Positions 1 through 9,056 of a DNA stretch of 50,856 nt are shown here, one piece after another. A model generated the notes under the pieces. It worked only from the letters and a program-made list of their open reading frames with translations, searched no databases and was not told the DNA's origin. The number at the start of each line of letters is the position of its first letter. Position 1 is the first letter of the stretch. The position numbers were made by a program, and so were the translations under genes. The DNA comes from Prevotellaceae bacterium (GTDB taxonomy: Bacteria; Bacteroidota; Bacteroidia; Bacteroidales; Bacteroidaceae): positions 1 through 50,856 of the forward strand of contig JAQXTH010000032.1 of the NCBI GenBank assembly GCA_029219385.1, given 5' to 3'.

Positions 1-1
1 C

Positions 2-121
2 CAATACCATCGAAATGCCCTGTTTTATGCGTCGAGAACTGACAATCTGTCCGCGAGATTAGGTCTGCACCGATATATGAGAGACACGGCCCATTACACA
101 ATTGAAAGACTGAGCCATTAA
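2..121 (+). CDS. C-terminal end of an unrecognised protein (5' truncated)
   Basis: One frame is open from the window edge to a TAA at 119-121, giving about 39 residues that end in RYMRDTAHYTIERLSH. The tail is basic and rich in Arg, His and Tyr. A terminator-like hairpin follows 16 nt later, which supports this being the end of a transcribed gene. I do not recognise the family. The open frame could also be chance, since only 120 bases are visible. Confidence 0.35.
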   Translation, partial: QYHRNALFYASRTDNLSARLGLHRYMRDTAHYTIERLSH

Positions 122-137
122 CTGAATATCCCTAATT

Positions 138-174
138 AAGAGTGCGCTCGCGTGGCGAAAAAGGCGCACTCTTT
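138..174 (+). terminator. Rho-independent terminator-like hairpin
   Basis: AAGAGTGCGC (138-147) pairs perfectly with GCGCACTCTT (164-173) around a 16-nt loop, and a short T run closes the right arm. It lies just after the stop of the truncated upstream gene, so it probably ends that transcript. Confidence 0.6.
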
Positions 175-304
175 CAAAATTTCCTCAACTAAAGGCAAAA
201 TCATCTCGTGAGGAAATAAGGCTATTTCATCTGTATCCTATCCTCCCTCCACACATATCAGATTTAATTTTTCAGAATTTATATTACAAACAAAAAATAT
301 TTTA

Positions 305-312
305 TAATTTTG
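305..312 (+). promoter_or_regulatory. Bacteroidetes-type -7 box for the YhcG-like gene
   Basis: TAATTTTG fits the TAnnTTTG -7 consensus of Bacteroidetes housekeeping promoters. No clear TTTG lies at the expected -33 position. Transcription would start near 319, giving a leader of about 145 nt before the preferred start at 463. The call rests on one element only. Confidence 0.35.
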
Positions 313-462
313 CACTAAGACGACAAAGCCAATTGGGGTATTCAAGACATGAAAGATTTCAAAAACTCAATAGTAATATCTCATTGAGTGTGGCTGAGTA
401 AAAAATGCTCACAAATACCATTAAAAATCGAGTGCGTGGAAAACAATAAGATAATCATATCA

Positions 463-1587
463 ATGGAACAACAATTTGCAGAAGTTATAGACATCATTCT
501 GCTACACAAAGCTCGTGCTTCAAGAACTGTAAATAATGAACTGTTATTCACAGCGTGGCATGTTGGTGGCTATGTATCAGCCAAATTGAAAAGTGAAGAA
601 TGGGGAAGCAAGGTTGTAACGCAGTTATCCGAATATATCCATTCCCAACGTCCGGACATCAAGGGTTATAGTCGGAGAAACATCTACAACATGGTGATGT
701 TTTATGATGAATATTCATCGGAAACATTCAATGTAACTGTAAAAAATTATCTAAATTCTGAATTTGTGCAACCAATAACTGCACAAATAGAAGCAACTCA
801 GCCAACACAGGAGAAAACTGTAATTGTGCAGCCAACGTCTGCACAAATTGTCCATTCAACATCTGGTCAAATGCCCAAAATATTAGAGTTGACCACACTG
901 ACCAATCATATAGAAATTCTTTGTCGATGTAAAAGTAGTGAAGAGCGATTATTCTACATTCTCTATGCCAACAAAGAGCATTTAGTGAAACGAGAACTTC
1001 AGCGCTGCATTTCCAATCAAACATATACGGTTTTACTAAGCAGCAAGAATAATCTGTCAAAAGGATTGCTCAATGCTTATTCAAATGCCTCAATAATATT
1101 TAAGGATACGCTGTTTGTTGATTTTCTGGATCTTCCGAAGAAACATAGTGAATCAAAATTGAGAAGCAGTTTGGTAGAACACATGAAACAATTTATCCTT
1201 GAACTTGGCAAAGATTTCATCTTTATGGATCAGGAATACCGCCTCAACATTGGAGCTTCTACCTTTAAGGCAGACTTGCTATTCTTTCATCGTGGGTTAC
1301 AGGCATTAGTTGCAGTGGAATTAAAAAAGACAAAATTCCATCCGCGAGACCTTGGTCAATTGGAATTTTATTTGGAAGCTCTTGATAGAGATGTGAAACG
1401 CTCTAACGAAAATCCTTCTATCGGCATTATTCTCTGTCCGGAAGCGGATCGGGTTGTGGTGGAATATGCGATGAGCCGAAGCATGAGCCCCACAATGATA
1501 GCAGAATATAAACGCATCCTCATTCCGCAGGAACGTATGCAACAGCAACTAAATGAGTTTTGCAATCTATTTTTTAACAAAGGCTGA
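463..1587 (+). CDS. YhcG/DUF1016-family PDDEXK nuclease-like protein
   Basis: The family pairs an N-terminal DUF1016 domain with a C-terminal PDDEXK nuclease-like domain. Its substrate is not firmly known; members are often found among defence or accessory genes. ATG 463 is preferred over the in-frame GTG at 388 because homology begins at MEQQFAEVIDII; the protein is then 374 residues. The N-terminal domain spans about residues 5-85 (AWHVGGYVS, GYSRRNIYNM). The nuclease domain spans about 230-360, with Asp271 in FKADLLFF and the ExK pair Glu286/Lys288 in VAVELKKTKF. Between them, residues about 102-138 form a Gln/Thr/Pro-rich linker in which VQPITAQI is repeated as VQPTSAQI. No methylase or restriction subunit lies nearby, so this looks like an orphan copy. 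Nuclease activity is inferred from the motif only. Confidence 0.85.
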   Translation: MEQQFAEVIDIILLHKARASRTVNNELLFTAWHVGGYVSAKLKSEEWGSKVVTQLSEYIHSQRPDIKGYSRRNIYNMVMFYDEYSSETFNVTVKNYLNSEFVQPITAQIEATQPTQEKTVIVQPTSAQIVHSTSGQMPKILELTTLTNHIEILCRCKSSEERLFYILYANKEHLVKRELQRCISNQTYTVLLSSKNNLSKGLLNAYSNASIIFKDTLFVDFLDLPKKHSESKLRSSLVEHMKQFILELGKDFIFMDQEYRLNIGASTFKADLLFFHRGLQALVAVELKKTKFHPRDLGQLEFYLEALDRDVKRSNENPSIGIILCPEADRVVVEYAMSRSMSPTMIAEYKRILIPQERMQQQLNEFCNLFFNKG

Positions 1588-1655
1588 CAGACACACAAAC
1601 ATAAAAAACAAATTTACAATTACACTATTTTACCTATTGTCATTAAAAATAACGC

Positions 1656-3410
1656 ATGAAGCATTTAAAATTCAAACTCGCATTGGTAGCCATGCTGCTA
1701 TCCTTTGCATTCACACCCTCCTCCGCCTATGACTTTAAAGTAGACGGCATTTGCTACAATGTGTTATCTGAGTCTGATCTCACATGCGAGGTAATAAGAG
1801 GTTACAAAAAATATTCCGGCAATATCACAATACCGGAAAAAGTGACGTATAACACAACAACGTACTCCGTAACCGAGATTGGTAGCTATGCGTTCTGGAA
1901 CTGCTCAGGTCTCACAAGTGTGACCATTCCTAACTCCGTGACCACGATTGGTGAAGATGCGTTCTCGGAGTGCTCAGGCCTCACAAGTGTGACCATAGGT
2001 GACTCCGTGACCACAATTGGTAGCAATGCGTTCGAGAACTGCTCAAGCCTCACAAGTGTAACCATTCCTAACTCCGTGACCACGATTGGTAGCAGTGCGT
2101 TCTATGGTTGCTCAGGCCTCACAAGTGTGACCATAGGAAACTCCGTTACCACGATTGGTAGCAGTGCGTTTTCTGGCTGCTTAGGCCTTGAAACTTTTAC
2201 TATCACTGACGGTCCAAACGAGTTGAATTTAGACAATTTTGTATTTAATCATTGTCCGCTTAAAAACGTATATTTGGGAAGAAATATAAATTCTAACAAC
2301 GGCTACTCCGACTCACCATTTTACGAAAAAACGGAATTAACAAATCTGATTATCGGTGACTCCGTGACCACAATTAGCGACTATGCGTTCTCGCGCTGCT
2401 CTGGCCTCACAAGTGTGACCGTAGGAAACTCCGTGACCAAGATTGGAGAATTGGCTTTCTTTTGCTGCTCAAGCCTCACCGATGTAACCATCGGAAACTC
2501 CGTGACCACGATTGATGGAGGTGCTTTCTTTTGCTGCTCAAGCCTCACAAGTGTGACCATTCCTAACTCCGTAAACACGATTGGTAGCAGTGCGTTTTCT
2601 AGCTGCTCAGGCCTCACAAGTATAACCATTCCTAACTCCGTGACCACAATTGGTGGCGGTGCGTTCTCTGGCTGCTCAGGTCTCACAAGTGTGACTATTC
2701 CCAACTCCGTGACCACAATTGGTCACCATGCGTTCGAATACTGCTCAGGCCTCACAAGTATAACCATTCCTAACTCCGTGATCACAATTGGTGACTGGGC
2801 GTTTTCTGGCTGCTCAGGCCTCACAAGTGTGACAATAGGAAACTCCGTGACCACGATTTGTTGCGGTGCGTTTTCTGACTGCTCAGGCCTCACAAGTGTG
2901 ACCATTCCTAACTCCGTGACCACGATTGGTAGCAGTGCGTTCTATGGTTGCTCAGGCCTCACAAGTGTAACTATTCCTAACTCCGTGACCACAATTGATG
3001 ACTATGCGTTCAGGAGTTGCTCAGGCCTCACAAGTATAACCATTCCTAACTCCGTGACCAAGATTGGAGAATGGGCATTCGAGGGCTGCTCTGCATTAGA
3101 AAGTGTAATATCTTCAGCAACAACCGCACCAATCGCATACGAAGGAACTTTCTCAAATACAACATACACAAATGCCACGCTCTATATCCCCGTTGAGTCA
3201 TTACCGTCCTACAATTCAGCCACATGCTGGAAGAACTTCCAGATAGTAGAAGACGATGATATAACTAAAGTTGAAGGTGTCGGAACCGGTAATACCCCCG
3301 TGGAAATAGCACGCTACTCTTTGGCCGGCAAAAAACTTCTCGCGCCCGAAAAGGGCATAAACATCATTAAGATGAGCGACGGAACAACAAGGAAAGTAAT
3401 CGTGAGATAA
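1656..3410 (+). CDS. BspA-like leucine-rich repeat (LRR_5) exported protein
   Basis: This is a 584-residue exported protein; related BspA-type proteins act as surface adhesins. A signal peptide is visible (KHLKFKLALVAMLLSFAF, cleavage near SSAYDF). Sixteen LRR_5 units of 23 residues follow, each of the form LTSVTIPNSVTTIG..AF..CSG. Five come before and eleven after a non-repeat interruption at about residues 187-232. The C-terminus (SLAGKKLLAPEKGINIIKM and then TRKVIVR) resembles the short sorting-like tail found on many secreted Bacteroidales proteins; it is not a full T9SS domain. The repeats are also highly similar at the DNA level. The start follows a 68-nt gap after the YhcG-like gene. 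The ligand is unknown. Confidence 0.88.
   Translation: MKHLKFKLALVAMLLSFAFTPSSAYDFKVDGICYNVLSESDLTCEVIRGYKKYSGNITIPEKVTYNTTTYSVTEIGSYAFWNCSGLTSVTIPNSVTTIGEDAFSECSGLTSVTIGDSVTTIGSNAFENCSSLTSVTIPNSVTTIGSSAFYGCSGLTSVTIGNSVTTIGSSAFSGCLGLETFTITDGPNELNLDNFVFNHCPLKNVYLGRNINSNNGYSDSPFYEKTELTNLIIGDSVTTISDYAFSRCSGLTSVTVGNSVTKIGELAFFCCSSLTDVTIGNSVTTIDGGAFFCCSSLTSVTIPNSVNTIGSSAFSSCSGLTSITIPNSVTTIGGGAFSGCSGLTSVTIPNSVTTIGHHAFEYCSGLTSITIPNSVITIGDWAFSGCSGLTSVTIGNSVTTICCGAFSDCSGLTSVTIPNSVTTIGSSAFYGCSGLTSVTIPNSVTTIDDYAFRSCSGLTSITIPNSVTKIGEWAFEGCSALESVISSATTAPIAYEGTFSNTTYTNATLYIPVESLPSYNSATCWKNFQIVEDDDITKVEGVGTGNTPVEIARYSLAGKKLLAPEKGINIIKMSDGTTRKVIVR
1872..3110 (+). repeat. 69-bp in-frame tandem repeats encoding the LRR array
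   Basis: Sixteen units of about 69 bp encode the 23-residue LRRs. Many differ by only a few bases, and 2061-2128 is identical to 2901-2968 at an offset of 840 bp. The array is split by unique sequence around 2190-2350. Such near-identity suggests ongoing recombination or gene conversion within the gene. Confidence 0.85.
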
Positions 3411-3955
3411 TATTGGTGTCCGCAAAACAATAAAAATAAGTCCAACTTCTTGAAAATCAAAAATCCAAACGTACTACTGCAAAAACAATCGCACCGTTCG
3501 ACTGTTTTTGCAGTGCTAAGACATTGTTTACTTCCGACCTATACACACAATCGATTAACCGTGTACAGATTTTATGTCTTATTACACCCTAATCATCTGC
3601 CAATTATTTCGTTTCAGAATATTTATTAAAAATAAAAGAAAATATTCAATTTCAGAGGGCAAGAGGAAATCTGAGAGGCGAGATTTACGAGCAAAAATGT
3701 GTAAGGCTTAGTTATCAAAAACAATCGGCAAAGCCCTATACCTTATTTATATATATAGCAAAATGCCGTTTTCATTGATTTTACAGAAAAATATTGCCAC
3801 CCGACAACAAGAAATAACAAAAAAATATCGAACTTTACAGTTCAATCCGAACGCTGAAGTAATAATTATGACTCACAGCAGAATACGTATAGCAAAAAGT
3901 TTGTCTTTTATGCTACGTTTTTGTATGTGGTCAAAAACAAAAGGTAAAGACACCG
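3411..3955. other. Intergenic gap upstream of ilvD
   Basis: This 545-bp AT-rich stretch holds the hairpin at 3477-3513 and an 8-bp inverted repeat (GAATATTT...AAATATTC) near 3618-3650. I see no T-box, riboswitch or leader peptide rich in Ile, Val or Leu codons. No promoter with both a TTTG and a TAnnTTTG element at proper spacing was found. Confidence 0.5.
3477..3513 (+). terminator. Hairpin downstream of the LRR gene
   Basis: CTGCAAAAACA (3477-3487) pairs perfectly with TGTTTTTGCAG (3503-3513) around a 15-nt loop, 67 nt after the LRR stop codon. There is no T run after it, so it may be a weak terminator or only a 3'-end stabilising structure. Confidence 0.45.
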
Positions 3956-5764
3956 ATGAAAATAAAATTACGTAGTTCTGTATGCACAGAAGGTCGCCGC
4001 ATGGCCGGAGCCCGCGCCCTGTGGGTGGCCAACGGCATGAAGCGCGAACAATTTGGCAAACCTATCATTGCCATAGTCAACTCATTCACCCAGTTTGTGC
4101 CGGGTCATACCCACCTCCACGAGGCCGGTCAGATTGTGAAAGCCGAGATTGAGAAATTGGGCTGCTATGCCGCAGAGTTCAACACTATTGCCATTGACGA
4201 TGGTATTGCCATGGGTCATGACGGTATGCTCTACAGCCTGCCCTCGCGCGACATCATAGCCGACTCGGTGGAATATATGTGTAACGCCCACAAAGCCGAC
4301 GCAATGATTTGTATTTCAAACTGCGACAAAATAACGCCGGGAATGCTCATGGCCGCCATGCGCCTCAACATACCCGCCGTTTTTGTGAGCGGAGGCCCTA
4401 TGGAAGCCGGTGTCTACAAAGGCGAAAACCTCGACCTCATAGCCGCCATGATAAAGGGTGCAGACCCCACCGTGAGCGACGAGGAATTGGCCGAGGTAGA
4501 AAACCGCGCCTGCCCAGGCTGTGGCTGCTGCTCGGGAATGTTTACCGCCAACTCGATGAACAACCTCACCGAAGCCATCGGTCTCTCCCTGCCCGGCAAC
4601 GGCACCATACTCGCCACACACGAAAACCGCCGCAAACTGATGCAAGACGCTGCCCGCCAAATCGTAGAAAACGCCATGGCATATTACGGTGAGGGCGACG
4701 AAAGCGTGTTGCCTCGCTCAATAGCCACTCGCGCTGCTTTCCTCAACGCCATGACGCTCGACATTGCCATGGGAGCCAGCACAAACACCGTGCTCCACCT
4801 GCTCGCCGTGGCACAAGAGGCCGGTGTGGACTTCACGATGAAAGACATTGATGCCCTTTCGCGCAAGACTCCTTTTCTCTGCAAACTCGCGCCCAACTCA
4901 CAGAAATATTCGGTGCAGGAATGCGGTCGCGCCGGCGGCATGCTCAACCTGTTGGGCGAATTAGCCAAAGGTGGCCTCATAGACACCTCGGTGAAACGCG
5001 TAAACGGCAATACCCTCGCCCAAGACATAGAGAGATATTCAATTCTTAAAGAAAATATCGACCCCGAGGCACAACGCATCTATTCGTCGGCACCTGCCGG
5101 CAAATTCTGCAACCGCCTCGGAGTGCAAAACACCACATACGCCACTCTCGACACCGACCGCGCCAACGGCTGCATTCGCGACATCGACCACGCCTACACC
5201 AAAGACGGTGGCATGGCCGTTCTCTTTGGCAACATTGCCCAAGACGGGTGTGTGGTGAAAACGGCAGGAGTGGACGAAAGCATTTGGAAGTTCTCCGGCC
5301 CCGCCGTTGTGTTTGACTCACAGGAGGATGCCTGCGAAGGTATTCTCGGTGGCAAGGTGAAAAAGGGCGACGTGGTCGTAATCACCCACGAAGGGCCCAA
5401 GGGAGGTCCCGGAATGCAGGAAATGCTCTACCCGACATCTTATATCAAGTCAATGCATATGGGCAAAGAGTGTGCGCTCATCACCGATGGGCGTTTCTCG
5501 GGCGGCACATCGGGTCTCTCGATAGGCCACATCTCACCCGAGGCAGCAGCCGGTGGCAACATAGGCAAGATTGTTGACGGCGACATTATCGACATCGACA
5601 TTCCCAACCGCTCTATCAATGTGCGCCTGAGCGATGAGGAACTGAGCAACCGCCCCATGCAACCTCTGCGTCGCCAACGCACAGTGTCGAAAGCCCTCAA
5701 GGCATACGCCCGTGCCGTTTCGTCGGCCGACAAGGGCGGTGTGAGAATTTTGGAAGAAGAATAA
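3956..5764 (+). CDS. ilvD: Dihydroxy-acid dehydratase
   Basis: IlvD converts 2,3-dihydroxy-isovalerate and 2,3-dihydroxy-3-methylvalerate to the 2-keto acids that precede valine, leucine and isoleucine; it is cytoplasmic. The 602-residue length is normal. Hallmarks are [10 protein letters not shown] with cluster ligand Cys123 and the usual Asp124-Lys125 pair, [17 protein letters not shown] at 186-202 with Cys192, and [12 protein letters not shown] near the C-terminus. The start is set by [20 protein letters not shown], which matches family N-termini. It is the first gene of ilvD-ilvB-ilvN-thioesterase-ilvC. The 105-nt gap to ilvB is the longest in the operon and is mostly filled by a 72-bp repeat. 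Confidence 0.97.
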   Translation: MKIKLRSSVCTEGRRMAGARALWVANGMKREQFGKPIIAIVNSFTQFVPGHTHLHEAGQIVKAEIEKLGCYAAEFNTIAIDDGIAMGHDGMLYSLPSRDIIADSVEYMCNAHKADAMICISNCDKITPGMLMAAMRLNIPAVFVSGGPMEAGVYKGENLDLIAAMIKGADPTVSDEELAEVENRACPGCGCCSGMFTANSMNNLTEAIGLSLPGNGTILATHENRRKLMQDAARQIVENAMAYYGEGDESVLPRSIATRAAFLNAMTLDIAMGASTNTVLHLLAVAQEAGVDFTMKDIDALSRKTPFLCKLAPNSQKYSVQECGRAGGMLNLLGELAKGGLIDTSVKRVNGNTLAQDIERYSILKENIDPEAQRIYSSAPAGKFCNRLGVQNTTYATLDTDRANGCIRDIDHAYTKDGGMAVLFGNIAQDGCVVKTAGVDESIWKFSGPAVVFDSQEDACEGILGGKVKKGDVVVITHEGPKGGPGMQEMLYPTSYIKSMHMGKECALITDGRFSGGTSGLSIGHISPEAAAGGNIGKIVDGDIIDIDIPNRSINVRLSDEELSNRPMQPLRRQRTVSKALKAYARAVSSADKGGVRILEEE

Positions 5765-5766
5765 GA

Positions 5767-5838
5767 ACGTTTTCGTTAAGCCAAATGAGCAGAGCCAAGC
5801 TTGCTTGAGCTAAGCCATGGCGAGAAAACGCAACTAAA
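5767..5838 (+). repeat. 72-bp dispersed repeat, copy 1
   Basis: This copy begins 3 nt after the ilvD stop and ends 31 nt before the ilvB ATG. It matches the reverse complement of 26799-26869 with one substitution and one 1-base indel. The ends carry an inverted repeat, CGTTTTC (5768-5774) and GAAAACG (5824-5830). Inside are the short palindromes CAAGCTTG and GCCATGGC. It does not extend either neighbouring reading frame. It could be a REP- or MITE-like element or a shared regulatory site. Confidence 0.85.
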
Positions 5839-5869
5839 TAGAACAAACAGATAATCAGACAACAACACT

Positions 5870-7567
5870 ATGAAACAAAAGATTACAGGTGCCGAGGCAT
5901 TGATGCGCAGCCTTGAAAACGAAGGCGTGACCACACTTTTCGGTTATCCGGGCGGTTCCATCATGCCGGTCTACGATGCACTCTATGATCACAGACAGAC
6001 ACTCAACCACATACTCGTGCGCCACGAGCAAGGAGCCGTTCACGCTGCCCAAGGCTATGCCCGCGTAAGCGGCAAGGTGGGTTGCGCCATCGTGACCTCG
6101 GGGCCGGGTGCCACAAACACCATCACGGGAGTGGCCGATGCCATGATAGACTCCACCCCCATGGTAGTGATATGCGGACAGGTGGGTGCCGCTTTTCTCG
6201 GCACTGACGCATTTCAAGAGGTCGACGTGATCGGTATCACCCAGCCAATCTCCAAATGGAGTTTCCAAATAAGACGTGCCGAAGATATTGCATGGGCCGT
6301 GAGCCGCGCATTCTACATAGCAAGTTCGGGCAGACCGGGACCCGTGGTGCTTGACTTCGCCAAAAACGCACAAACGGCATTGGTTGACTATGAGCCCACA
6401 AAGGTGGACTTCATACGCTCCTACCGACCGGCTCCACCCATTGACGACAATGCCATTTCAGAGGCTGCCAAACTCATCAACCAAGCAAAAAAGCCCCTTG
6501 TGCTTGTGGGACAGGGCGTGGAACTCGGTGAAGCGTCAGACGAACTGGTTGCCCTCATAGAAAAAGCCGACCTGCCTGCAGGTTGCACCATGCTCGGCCT
6601 CAGCGCACTGCCCACCGACCATCCCCTCAACATGGGTATGCTCGGAATGCACGGCAGTTATGCCACAAATGTGCTGACCAACAAATGCGACCTGCTCATC
6701 GCTGTGGGAATGCGCTTTGACGACCGCGTGACCGGCAATCTCAACACCTACGCAAAGCAGGCCAAAGTGATACATTTTGAAATTGACCCTGCCGAGATCA
6801 ACAAAAATGTGAAGGTCGATGTGGCTGTGTTGGGCAACTGCAAAGAAACCCTCGCAAGAGTCTCAGAACTCGTCAACAAAGCCGACCACTCTGAATGGAA
6901 AGCCAAGTTTAAACCCTATCAGGAGCAAGAGACACAAAAGGTTATCGAGCCTGCCATTCACCCAAGCGAAGGTCCGCTGCTCATGGGTGAGGTGGTGCGC
7001 CGCGTAAGCGAGATGACCGACCACAAGGCCGTGCTCGTGACCGACGTGGGCCAAAACCAACTCTTTGCCTGCCGCTACTTTAAGTTTACGGAGCGTCGCT
7101 CGGTGCTTACTTCGGGAGGTTGTGGCACAATGGGCTTTGGCCTGCCGGCTGCCATCGGTGCCACCTTTGGTGCACCCGACCGCACAGTATGTATGTTTTG
7201 TGGCGATGGCGGTCTGCAGATGACCATTCAGGAACTCGGCACCATAATGGAGCAACACTCGCCCGTAAAGATAATACTGCTCAACAACAACTACCTGGGC
7301 AATGTGCGCCAATGGCAATATATGTTTTTCAACAAACGCTATTCGTTTACCCCTATGCTCAACCCCGACTACGAAAAAATAGCCGAGGGATATGGCATTC
7401 CGTCGCGCACCGTAATAGACCGAAAAGACCTCGACTCTGCCATCAACGAGATGTTGCAGACCAAGGGCCCTTTCCTCTTACAATGTGCCATTAAGGAAGA
7501 AGACAACGTGTTGCCCATGATTGCCCCCGGAGCCAGTGTAGACGAGATGAAACTTGAAATTGAATAA
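5870..7567 (+). CDS. ilvB: Acetolactate synthase large (catalytic) subunit
   Basis: This ThDP-dependent enzyme condenses pyruvate with pyruvate or 2-ketobutyrate, the first common step of branched-chain amino acid synthesis. The 565-residue protein has the N-terminal pyrimidine-binding domain with YPGGSIMPVYDAL and the ThDP-activating Glu53 in RHEQGAVHAAQG. A central FAD-type domain follows. The C-terminal pyrophosphate-binding domain has GDG at about 445-447, followed by the ..LNNNYLGNVRQWQ motif that closes the metal-binding site. It is followed 24 nt later by the regulatory subunit gene. Length and motifs are typical, with no sign of damage. Confidence 0.96.
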   Translation: MKQKITGAEALMRSLENEGVTTLFGYPGGSIMPVYDALYDHRQTLNHILVRHEQGAVHAAQGYARVSGKVGCAIVTSGPGATNTITGVADAMIDSTPMVVICGQVGAAFLGTDAFQEVDVIGITQPISKWSFQIRRAEDIAWAVSRAFYIASSGRPGPVVLDFAKNAQTALVDYEPTKVDFIRSYRPAPPIDDNAISEAAKLINQAKKPLVLVGQGVELGEASDELVALIEKADLPAGCTMLGLSALPTDHPLNMGMLGMHGSYATNVLTNKCDLLIAVGMRFDDRVTGNLNTYAKQAKVIHFEIDPAEINKNVKVDVAVLGNCKETLARVSELVNKADHSEWKAKFKPYQEQETQKVIEPAIHPSEGPLLMGEVVRRVSEMTDHKAVLVTDVGQNQLFACRYFKFTERRSVLTSGGCGTMGFGLPAAIGATFGAPDRTVCMFCGDGGLQMTIQELGTIMEQHSPVKIILLNNNYLGNVRQWQYMFFNKRYSFTPMLNPDYEKIAEGYGIPSRTVIDRKDLDSAINEMLQTKGPFLLQCAIKEEDNVLPMIAPGASVDEMKLEIE

Positions 7568-7591
7568 CACAATAACGCAAACACTATTATC

Positions 7592-8221
7592 ATGACCCAA
7601 TATAAAAACAAAGGCGGCCAATGTGGCGCGTGTGAGACCTGCGGACGTTGCGATGAGAAAAATCTCTCTAAATGCCCCGAGGGTGTCACCCTCTACACCA
7701 TTATGACCTATTCGGAAAACTTTGCCGGTATCCTCAATCAGATTACGGCAGTGTTTACACGTCGCCAGGTCAACATCGAGAGCCTCAACGTGTGTGCAAG
7801 CAGCACCCCCGGCGTTCACAAATATACCATCACTTGTTTCTGCACCGAGGAGACCGTGCAACTCATCACCAAACAAATCGAGAAAAAAATCGATGTGTTG
7901 CAAGCCAAATACTACACCCAAGACGAGATTTTCATTCAAGAAGTGGCTCTCTTCAAACTAAGCACCCCACGCCTGCTCGACAACCGCGACATCTCGCGCA
8001 TAATACGCAGCCACTCGGCCAAAATCGTAGAGGTGAACGAGACATACAGCATTGTCAACATCACAGGAATGCCCGAAGACATCGAGTCGCTCTATTCCCA
8101 ATTGGCAGCCTTGGAATGTGTGTTGCAATTTGTGCGTACCGGTGCCATTGCTGTGACAAAAAACCCACGCGAGCTGCTCGACGAATACCTTGACGTGCGC
8201 CAGCAGGAAGGCAACAACTGA
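7592..8221 (+). CDS. ilvN: Acetolactate synthase regulatory subunit with a Cys-rich N-terminal extension
   Basis: This is the small subunit that activates IlvB and usually confers valine feedback control through its ACT domain. Homology starts near residue 33 (LYTIMTYSENFAGILNQI), and the ACT domain runs to about residue 110. The C-terminal IlvN domain covers about 115-209. The first 30 residues are unusual: Cys11, Cys14, Cys17 and Cys20 form CX2CX2CX2C, with another Cys at 28. The next in-frame Met, residue 38, would remove the first ACT strand, so translation from 7592 is favoured. The extension looks able to bind a metal or an Fe-S cluster, but this is inference from Cys spacing. It lies 24 nt after ilvB and 36 nt before the thioesterase gene. 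Confidence 0.93.
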   Translation: MTQYKNKGGQCGACETCGRCDEKNLSKCPEGVTLYTIMTYSENFAGILNQITAVFTRRQVNIESLNVCASSTPGVHKYTITCFCTEETVQLITKQIEKKIDVLQAKYYTQDEIFIQEVALFKLSTPRLLDNRDISRIIRSHSAKIVEVNETYSIVNITGMPEDIESLYSQLAALECVLQFVRTGAIAVTKNPRELLDEYLDVRQQEGNN

Positions 8222-8257
8222 CAATCTCAATCTCAAAACCACCACTCCTCCAACACT

Positions 8258-9016
8258 ATGGACTTTTCCTCAACATATCGCTTTGACACAGAATTTTTCG
8301 ACGACGACTTCACAGGCCGCATGTCGTGGAACGTGTTTGGCAAACGCATTCTCCGCGCTGCTGCCCGACATGCCGAGGAACGTGGTTTTGAAAACATCGT
8401 GCGCAACGGCCACACATATCTGTGGGTTCTCTCGCGCATGACAATAAAGGCTGAGCGTATGCCTCGCGTCATGGAAAGCGGCACAATCACCACATGGCTG
8501 AGCGCGGCATACCGCTGTTTTGTGGAGCGCAACTTCACAATCAACGACCAATCGGGACGAGAAACTGCGCGTGTGCACACTGTATGGGCACTGATAGATG
8601 CCACGAGCCGACGCCCCGTGAACCTCAGCGAAGCCACAGACGACGGACTGCAATCTTTTGTAGATTCAAGCAAAGTCATCTCTTTGCCACGTCCCCAACG
8701 CATAGACACAGACCAGATGCAAGAAGTCGGCCAACGCGAAGTCTGCTATTCAGACCTCGACAAAAACGGCCACCTTAACAGCATAAGATATATAGACTAT
8801 GCACTCGACACATTTTCTTTGGAATATCTAAAGACCCACCGCCCTTATGGCATGGAAATTGCATATTGTCGTGAAAGTTTGTGGAACGACACCATCACCA
8901 TACTCAAAGACCGGGTTCACAACCTTGCCGACGACCACGATACTTTTAGGATGGTAATGACAAGAAGAGGCAAGCCGGCATGTCGCTGCTGCGTGTCTTT
9001 TTCCAATATAAAATAA
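8258..9016 (+). CDS. Acyl-ACP thioesterase
   Basis: The protein belongs to the bacterial/plant acyl-ACP thioesterase family (PF01643), which releases fatty acids from acyl carrier protein. The 252 residues form two hot-dog folds. The first has FDTEFFDDDFTGRMSWNVFGKRILRAAARHAEERG. The second holds the usual catalytic region, CYSDLDKNGHLNSIRYIDY at about residues 165-183, with the Asp-Asn-His triad of the family. It sits between ilvN and ilvC, with gaps of 36 and 40 nt, and is therefore co-transcribed with branched-chain amino acid genes. Bacteroidales make iso and anteiso fatty acids from branched-chain keto acids, so a link to branched acyl chains is plausible. Chain specificity cannot be read from the sequence. 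Confidence 0.88.
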   Translation: MDFSSTYRFDTEFFDDDFTGRMSWNVFGKRILRAAARHAEERGFENIVRNGHTYLWVLSRMTIKAERMPRVMESGTITTWLSAAYRCFVERNFTINDQSGRETARVHTVWALIDATSRRPVNLSEATDDGLQSFVDSSKVISLPRPQRIDTDQMQEVGQREVCYSDLDKNGHLNSIRYIDYALDTFSLEYLKTHRPYGMEIAYCRESLWNDTITILKDRVHNLADDHDTFRMVMTRRGKPACRCCVSFSNIK

Positions 9017-9056
9017 AAACAAAACAAATTTCAAACCATTTTAATATTTAATCATT

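Noticed and set aside
388-462. GTG start that would extend the YhcG-like protein by 25 residues
   Set aside because: The added residues show no family similarity, while the ATG at 463 begins where homology begins.
3303-3410. Full type IX secretion sorting domain on the LRR protein
   Set aside because: Only a short tail of about 35 residues resembles the end of such domains; the complete domain is not present.
3411-3955. T-box, riboswitch or leader-peptide attenuator for the ilv operon
   Set aside because: No T-box core, no conserved riboswitch elements and no regulatory codon run are visible.
3763-3975. 70-codon open frame overlapping the ilvD start
   Set aside because: It has no recognisable domain, overlaps ilvD by 20 nt and has no promoter at proper spacing. 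It also lacks clustered Ile, Leu or Val codons, so it is not an attenuation leader peptide.
5855-6373. 172-codon antisense frame within ilvB
   Set aside because: It is the reverse of well-conserved ilvB coding sequence, and its His- and Cys-rich composition is typical of shadow frames.
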